In this document: piece after piece, positions 60,149-64,000 of the stretch
Layout of the letters: every line of letters starts with the position of its first letter
Numbering within the stretch: position 1 is the stretch's first letter
Source of the DNA: Spirochaetia bacterium
Lineage (GTDB): Bacteria; Spirochaetota; Spirochaetia; Treponematales; Breznakiellaceae
Direction of reading: 5' to 3'
DNA length: 64,000 bases
Assembly (NCBI GenBank): GCA_025997595.1
Contig: BNUU01000001.1
Coordinates: forward strand, 321,100 to 385,099
The notes under the pieces: model-generated
The model's database searches: none
The model's input: the letters and a program-made list of their open reading frames with translations, nothing else
What the model was told of the DNA's origin: nothing
Program-made: the position numbers and the translations under genes

Positions 60149-62278
60149 TTAAGGTTTCCGCTTTTTTGCCTCATATTCATAACGCCGGGCGCCTTCTTCT
60201 TCCCCGTTGTTCCGGGAAATCACCGCCATCCACTGCCAGGGCCGGGGATCTTTGGGGGCCCGGGCGGCGGATTCCCGCAGGCAGTCGAAGGCTTTTTCCA
60301 GCCCTTTTTTCCGGTAGTGGAGGAGGCCCAGGGCCAGGGGGATGTCCGCCGAGGCGGTGAACAGGGCCATGGCCTTTTCCAGCACGGCCACGGCATAAAC
60401 ACCGGCCCCGGCCCGTTCCAGGCAGCCTGAATACTCCAGGAGCAATTCGATGTCCCGTGGTTTTTCTTTGAGCAGGGATTTGAGGAACACCGCCGCTTCC
60501 CGGTAGCGGCCGGTTTTGCGGTACCCATAGGCCAATACCCGGCGGAGGCTGGGGTTTCCGGGCTCCCAGGGCAGCAGGGTTTCCAGCTCCTTTACCGCCT
60601 CCTCATACTTAAAGGTGTGGATAAGGTAGAGTGCCCGGTCCCGGCGGATACTCTGATTATCCGGCCAGCGCCGCACATAGCGGTCGTAGGCGGACCCGAG
60701 TTCGGTTTTCCATTGCTCTGCGGCGCGCTGTTCTGCGGCCCGTATTTTCCTGAGCTGTTCCCCGGCAGCGCGGATATCGTGATAGGTGTTCGCTGCCATT
60801 ACGGCGGCTCCCGGAGGGGGGACGCTGAGCACTTCCAGGGCGGCGATTTCCCCCAGGTAGGCCCGTTCGTGGTCCTCCTGCACCCGGCAGGTCTTGCGGA
60901 ACCAGCTTAGGGCTTCGGGAATAAGCCCCACTTTGAGGTACCGTTCCCCCAAAGCGTACATGATCTCCGGTTCGGGTCCCAGGGTACGGACCGCCTCTTG
61001 CAGAAGGCCCAGAACCTCCTGGTCGTCCGTCCCGGTGTTGATCTTATAGAGGATGGTGAAACGCCTGATTACATTTTCGTCCCCCCTCAGCGCAGAGAGC
61101 CTGCGGAGGGCGCTTTTCAGGACCTTCCAGTCTTTCCCTTCCCAGGCTACCAAAAGCCTTTCATACTGAATCTGGGTTTCATCACCCTGCATTTTTGCCG
61201 CCCGATCAAGGTGGTTCAGGGCAGATTTATAATTCTTGAGGTTCCGCAGGGCTTCGGCGTACATGGTGTGGACCAGGGCGTCATTCCGGCGCCCGGCGCC
61301 GCCGGCATCGGGACCCTGCCCCCCCTGTTGACCGCCGCCGCTGCGGGCCTTAATCCAGTCACGGCAGCCGTCTGCGGCCCGCCGCCATTCCCCGGTTTCC
61401 AGAAAGGACCGGATCATGAAGAAGTCCACGGTTTCGCTGTTCCAGGGGAGATCCGGAAGGCCCGCGTCTACGGAACGGATATGTTCAATTTCCTGTAAGG
61501 CGCCGGCGGTATTTCCCAGGGCCATCAGGATCGAGGCCCGGTACCAGCGGATGCGGAGGTCCTGGGGGGCGCGGGTTAGGGCCTGGGTATAATATTCCAG
61601 GGCCTCATCCAACAGCCCCAGTTCCCGGCAGGCCCGGCCCATTTCCAGAGTGAGCAGGGGGATATCCCGAACCCCCTCCGGGCCGTTTTCCATGACGAAG
61701 CGGAGCATCTGTATGCCCAATTCGTAATTTTCCTGGCGGCAAAGCCTGATTCCCCGGATAAAGAGGGCGTTGATATAGGCATGGTAGACCCGCCGCTGTT
61801 CTGCCTGGGAAAGATTCTGTTCCGCCGCAGTCTCCACCGCCTGCCGGAGGGTCTCCGCCGCCTGGGCGGAGCGCCGGGCCTTGAGAAAGGCGGCGCCCAG
61901 TATGGCCATGAAGGCCGCGTTTTTGGGGGCAAGATCGAGGGCCTTTTTCAGGATCGGGACCGCCCTATTCGGCATCCCCAGGGCCAGATAGCTGCGCCCC
62001 GCGAAGAAATAACCCTGTCCGGACCGGGGTTTCAGCCTGATATAGTCGTTAAAGACCGCCAGCGCCCGTGAATAATCCTTGAGGGCATGGAGAGAACGGC
62101 CCAGAAAAAGGTAGGCCTCCGCCGGCGCATCGGGGTCGGACAGAATTCCGATGAGGATACGGACCGCTTCCCCGTATTCCCGCCGGCTCCCCGCCAGGAC
62201 AGCGTCTTCCAGGGCGCCGGCGGAGCCACGCCCGGTTCCGGCGGGACCGCCCCCACCGGAGTTCCTGCGTTTGGCCAC
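60149..62278 (-). CDS. long tetratricopeptide-repeat protein
   Basis: 709 residues with TPRs through most of its length: AYLFLGRSLHALKDYSRALA (about 55), GYFFAGRSYLALGMPNRAVP (about 90), EYYTQALTRAPQDLRIRWYR (about 220) and, near the C-terminus, YGYRKTGRYREAAVFLKSLL. A glycine-rich insertion (GGGQQGGQGPDAGGAG) sits near residue 320. No signal peptide or other domain. It starts six bases after pta and is cotranscribed with it, so the two may share only regulation. Confidence 0.85.
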   Translation of the reverse strand: MAKRRNSGGGGPAGTGRGSAGALEDAVLAGSRREYGEAVRILIGILSDPDAPAEAYLFLGRSLHALKDYSRALAVFNDYIRLKPRSGQGYFFAGRSYLALGMPNRAVPILKKALDLAPKNAAFMAILGAAFLKARRSAQAAETLRQAVETAAEQNLSQAEQRRVYHAYINALFIRGIRLCRQENYELGIQMLRFVMENGPEGVRDIPLLTLEMGRACRELGLLDEALEYYTQALTRAPQDLRIRWYRASILMALGNTAGALQEIEHIRSVDAGLPDLPWNSETVDFFMIRSFLETGEWRRAADGCRDWIKARSGGGQQGGQGPDAGGAGRRNDALVHTMYAEALRNLKNYKSALNHLDRAAKMQGDETQIQYERLLVAWEGKDWKVLKSALRRLSALRGDENVIRRFTILYKINTGTDDQEVLGLLQEAVRTLGPEPEIMYALGERYLKVGLIPEALSWFRKTCRVQEDHERAYLGEIAALEVLSVPPPGAAVMAANTYHDIRAAGEQLRKIRAAEQRAAEQWKTELGSAYDRYVRRWPDNQSIRRDRALYLIHTFKYEEAVKELETLLPWEPGNPSLRRVLAYGYRKTGRYREAAVFLKSLLKEKPRDIELLLEYSGCLERAGAGVYAVAVLEKAMALFTASADIPLALGLLHYRKKGLEKAFDCLRESAARAPKDPRPWQWMAVISRNNGEEEGARRYEYEAKKRKP

Positions 62279-62284
62279 TGTGCC

Positions 62285-63283
62285 CTATTTTGAGCGGGAC
62301 AGGGTGACCGCGGCGGTGGTGACAATATCATCCACCGAAGCGCCCCGTGAAAGATCGCTGATAGGCTTCGCAAAGCCCTGGAGGAAGGGACCGAAGGCTT
62401 CGGCCTTGCCCAGGCGCTGGACCAGCTTGTAGCCGATATTGCCCGCCCCCAGGTCGGGGAATACCAGGGTGTTGACCTTGCCCTTGACGGGGCTGCCGGG
62501 GGCCTTTTTATCGGTCACCGAGGGCGCCAGGGCGGCGTCGGCCTGGAGTTCGCCGTCCACCAAAAGGTTGGGGGCCCTGGCTTTTACCAGGGACAGGGCT
62601 TCCTGGACCTTCTTCACATCGGGATGATCCCCCCCTGAACCCTTGGTAGAGAAGGAGAGGAGGGCCACCGCAGGCTCCGCGCCGAGGAATTCCCGGCAGG
62701 ACTGGGCGGCGCTGACGGCGATTTCCGCAAGTTGTTCCGCTGTGGGGTCCGGCACCACCGCGCAGTCGGAGAAGATGAGGGCCCCGTCTTTGCCCCAGGA
62801 ACGGTCGGTGGTCTGTACCACAAAGCAGGAGGAGGCGGTTTTTGAGCCGGGAATCGTCCCGATAATGGCAAGCCCCGCCCGCAGCACCTCCGCAGTGGCG
62901 TTATCCGCCCCGGCCACCATGGCGTCCGCATCGCCCAGGCGGACCATCATGGCGCCCCAGCGCAGGGGGGAAACAATATCAAGCTTGGCCTGTTCCTCGG
63001 TCATCCCCTTGTGCTTCCGCAGTTCGTAAAATTCGTGGGCGTATTTCGTAAGGGAAGGGGAAAAAGTGGGGTTCACCACTTCAATGCCCCCCAGGGAGAC
63101 CCCCTCGTCGTCGGCAACTTTCTGAACATCCCCCTCTTTCCCCACCAGAACCACCAGAGATGCAAGCCCCTCGTCCACGATGATCCGGGCGGCCTTAATG
63201 GTCCGCTTCTCGGTCCCTTCGGGGAGAACCAGCTTTTTTTGCAGGGATTTGGCCTTGGCCCGCATATCTTTTACAAAATCCAT
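62285..63283 (-). CDS. pta: phosphate acetyltransferase
   Basis: 332 residues, the short single-domain Pta form. Diagnostic segments: [20 protein letters not shown] (N-terminus), [20 protein letters not shown] (about 115-135), [35 protein letters not shown] (about 210) and [18 protein letters not shown] near the end. It interconverts acetyl-CoA and acetyl phosphate for acetate formation. Ribosome site AAGGAG; a promoter lies about 30 bases upstream. The acetate kinase gene is not in the window. Confidence 0.95.
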   Translation of the reverse strand: MDFVKDMRAKAKSLQKKLVLPEGTEKRTIKAARIIVDEGLASLVVLVGKEGDVQKVADDEGVSLGGIEVVNPTFSPSLTKYAHEFYELRKHKGMTEEQAKLDIVSPLRWGAMMVRLGDADAMVAGADNATAEVLRAGLAIIGTIPGSKTASSCFVVQTTDRSWGKDGALIFSDCAVVPDPTAEQLAEIAVSAAQSCREFLGAEPAVALLSFSTKGSGGDHPDVKKVQEALSLVKARAPNLLVDGELQADAALAPSVTDKKAPGSPVKGKVNTLVFPDLGAGNIGYKLVQRLGKAEAFGPFLQGFAKPISDLSRGASVDDIVTTAAVTLSRSK

Positions 63284-63313
63284 ATTCCACTCCTTTATCA
63301 GTATAACAGTTAA

Positions 63314-63342
63314 AGCATACCCCGTTCAGGACCCTAAGGCAA
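63314..63342 (-). promoter_or_regulatory. sigma-70-type promoter of pta
   Basis: TTGCCT (63342-63337), 17-base spacer, TATGCT (63319-63314) on the minus strand. Beyond it, 63343-63519 holds no gene that I can support. Confidence 0.55.
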
Positions 63343-63519
63343 TAACCCAAAATGACATCAAGGCTCCATGTGCATGGCGGATTAATGAAAAAGGGGGAAA
63401 TCGGTGAAAATTTGCGAAATTTTCGATTACCTTGAGGGGGAGATCGCAAAGGCCGTTTTGCGCCTATAATTTGTTACGATCACTCTGCCGCCTACCTCAT
63501 CAATGACCGCAAAGAGGGC

Positions 63520-63702
63520 TCAGAGTTTCTTGATTTCTTCGGAGGGAAGGCCGGTATATGAGACTATTTTGTCTGCCGAAAGACCGTCTGCCTTCATTTT
63601 CCGGGCAACTTCAAGAAACCTTTGATGGGTTTTTTTCTGTTCCTCCCGGATAGCCTTGCGCTCCACTTTATCCGCAAAGCTTAATATCTTGTACTCTGCC
63701 AT
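63520..63702 (-). CDS. short duplicated tail ORF (60 residues)
   Basis: ATG at 63702 with a GGAGGCAG site. Residues 1-60 (MAEYKILSFADKVERKAIRE, then ARKMKADGLSADKIVSYTGL) are a copy of the C-terminus of the gene immediately upstream (63722-64000), with a nine-residue insertion (KTHQRFLEV). It resembles the C-terminal tail of treponemal nuclease/transposase-like (Rpn/PD-(D/E)XK) proteins. It probably arose by tandem duplication of the 3' end. Confidence 0.5.
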   Translation of the reverse strand: MAEYKILSFADKVERKAIREEQKKTHQRFLEVARKMKADGLSADKIVSYTGLPSEEIKKL

Positions 63703-63908
63703 ACGATCTGCCTCCTTAAATTCAGCAGAGCTTTTCGATTTTTTCGGGCGGAAGGCCAGTAACAGAGGCGATTTTTTCCACCGGATCGCCATAGGCCTTC
63801 ATTTTCCGGGCAATTTTTTGCCGTTCCTCCCGGATAGCCTTGCGCTTTACTTTCTCCGAAAATCTTAATGGCGTGTACTCTGACATACGATCTGCCTCCT
63901 TAAATTCA
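63703..63908. repeat. direct repeat from 3'-end duplication, period 184
   Basis: CATACGATCTGCCTCCTTAA plus six more identical bases occur at 63700 and again at 63884; the similarity continues for most of the 184-base unit. Confidence 0.75.
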
Positions 63909-64000
63909 GTATAGCTCCCATATAGTTCATGCTGCAACAGGATTATCTGATCTATTACATTAGTTAAATCCTCTTCGTCAAGTACCCCTGCTCCGGCGCT
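63722..64000 (-). CDS. partial gene with Rpn-type C-terminal tail
   Basis: The frame is open from the window edge (SAGAGVLDEEDLTNVIDQII in frame) to the TGA at 63722, so the visible 92 residues are the C-terminus of a longer gene. The end (REERQKIARKMKAYGDPVEK, then TGLPPEKIEKL) is the basic helix-turn tail common in treponemal PD-(D/E)XK nuclease-family transposase proteins. An internal ATG at 63886 with a GGAGG site could also start a 54-residue product. The catalytic part lies outside the window. Confidence 0.5.
   Translation of the reverse strand, partial: SAGAGVLDEEDLTNVIDQIILLQHELYGSYTEFKEADRMSEYTPLRFSEKVKRKAIREERQKIARKMKAYGDPVEKIASVTGLPPEKIEKLC

Overview
The window looks like chromosomal DNA of a GC-rich spirochaete of the Treponema lineage. 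The evidence is a set of lineage-marker genes: the periplasmic-flagellum sheath protein FlaA downstream of an AmiC-type amidase and a GerMN protein; cytoplasmic filament protein CfpA; a vWFA/pallilysin-like pair beside cfpA; and a spiro-SPASM radical SAM protein. The order around cfpA (PPDK-like, HPr-like protein, cfpA, vWFA, pallilysin-like) resembles the TP0746-TP0751 block of Treponema pallidum. The larger gene set (galactoside and oligosaccharide hydrolases, PEP carboxykinase, Pta, metA, GH3 paralogues, dispersed repeats) fits a free-living or gut (termite-gut-like) treponeme better than a host-restricted pathogen; that last step is inference.

Layout. 1-2.5 kb: two tandem GH3-family adenylating enzymes (the first cut by the window edge). 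2.7-9.6 kb: a tightly overlapping five-gene operon (spiro-SPASM, GT2-like protein, SpsF-like nucleotidyltransferase, PseG-like/methyltransferase fusion, ATP-grasp) that looks like a pathway for an activated sugar or small-molecule modification. 9.6-12.4 kb: amidase, GerMN protein, flaA. 12.5-19.1 kb: RelA/SpoT-TPR protein and sugar catabolism (GH13, galK, galA). 19.1-31 kb: mostly housekeeping genes (tRNA-Glu, lipoprotein/HEAT pair, coaD, xpt, tRNA-Pro, mnmA-HD-rubrerythrin operon, metA, UPF0303, tRNA-Ala, glycosyltransferase, ilvE, ychF, recQ). 32-38 kb: cNMP-binding protein, DUF5058 membrane pair, pckG, a treponemal hypothetical, a solute-binding lipoprotein and a 30-residue secreted-peptide ORF. 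38.4-46.0 kb: an eight-gene MoxR/DUF58/Bat (VWA, TPR, BatD-like) operon ending in an Smr-domain gene.

46.0-49.3 kb is an AT-richer accessory patch with signs of decay: an SH3b remnant, a divergent XRE repressor and small partner, a lipoprotein with a 120-123 bp internal tandem repeat, two coupled micro-ORFs encoding single-span membrane peptides, and an antitoxin with a truncated Doc toxin. 49.3-51 kb: infA, a PHP-type histidinol phosphatase and a DksA-like protein. 51-63.3 kb: the vWFA/pallilysin-like pair, cfpA, the HPr-like protein with a divergent PPDK, a broken LiaF-like gene, a hypothetical, and pta with a long TPR protein. The right edge carries the duplicated 3' tail of a gene that continues outside the window.

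Two dispersed repeat families run through the window. Family A is a long imperfect palindrome starting AAGAATTTTAACCAC; copies lie at 9.6, 38.3 (partial), 48.4 and 50.5 kb, and two of them supply protein-coding sequence or stop codons to flanking genes. Family B is a short perfect hairpin (arm GACTTGTTCGGCAAC) at 19.1, 19.2, 19.4 and 51.1 kb. No CRISPR array, rRNA operon or insertion sequence was seen. All functional calls rest on reading motifs by eye; no database search was run.
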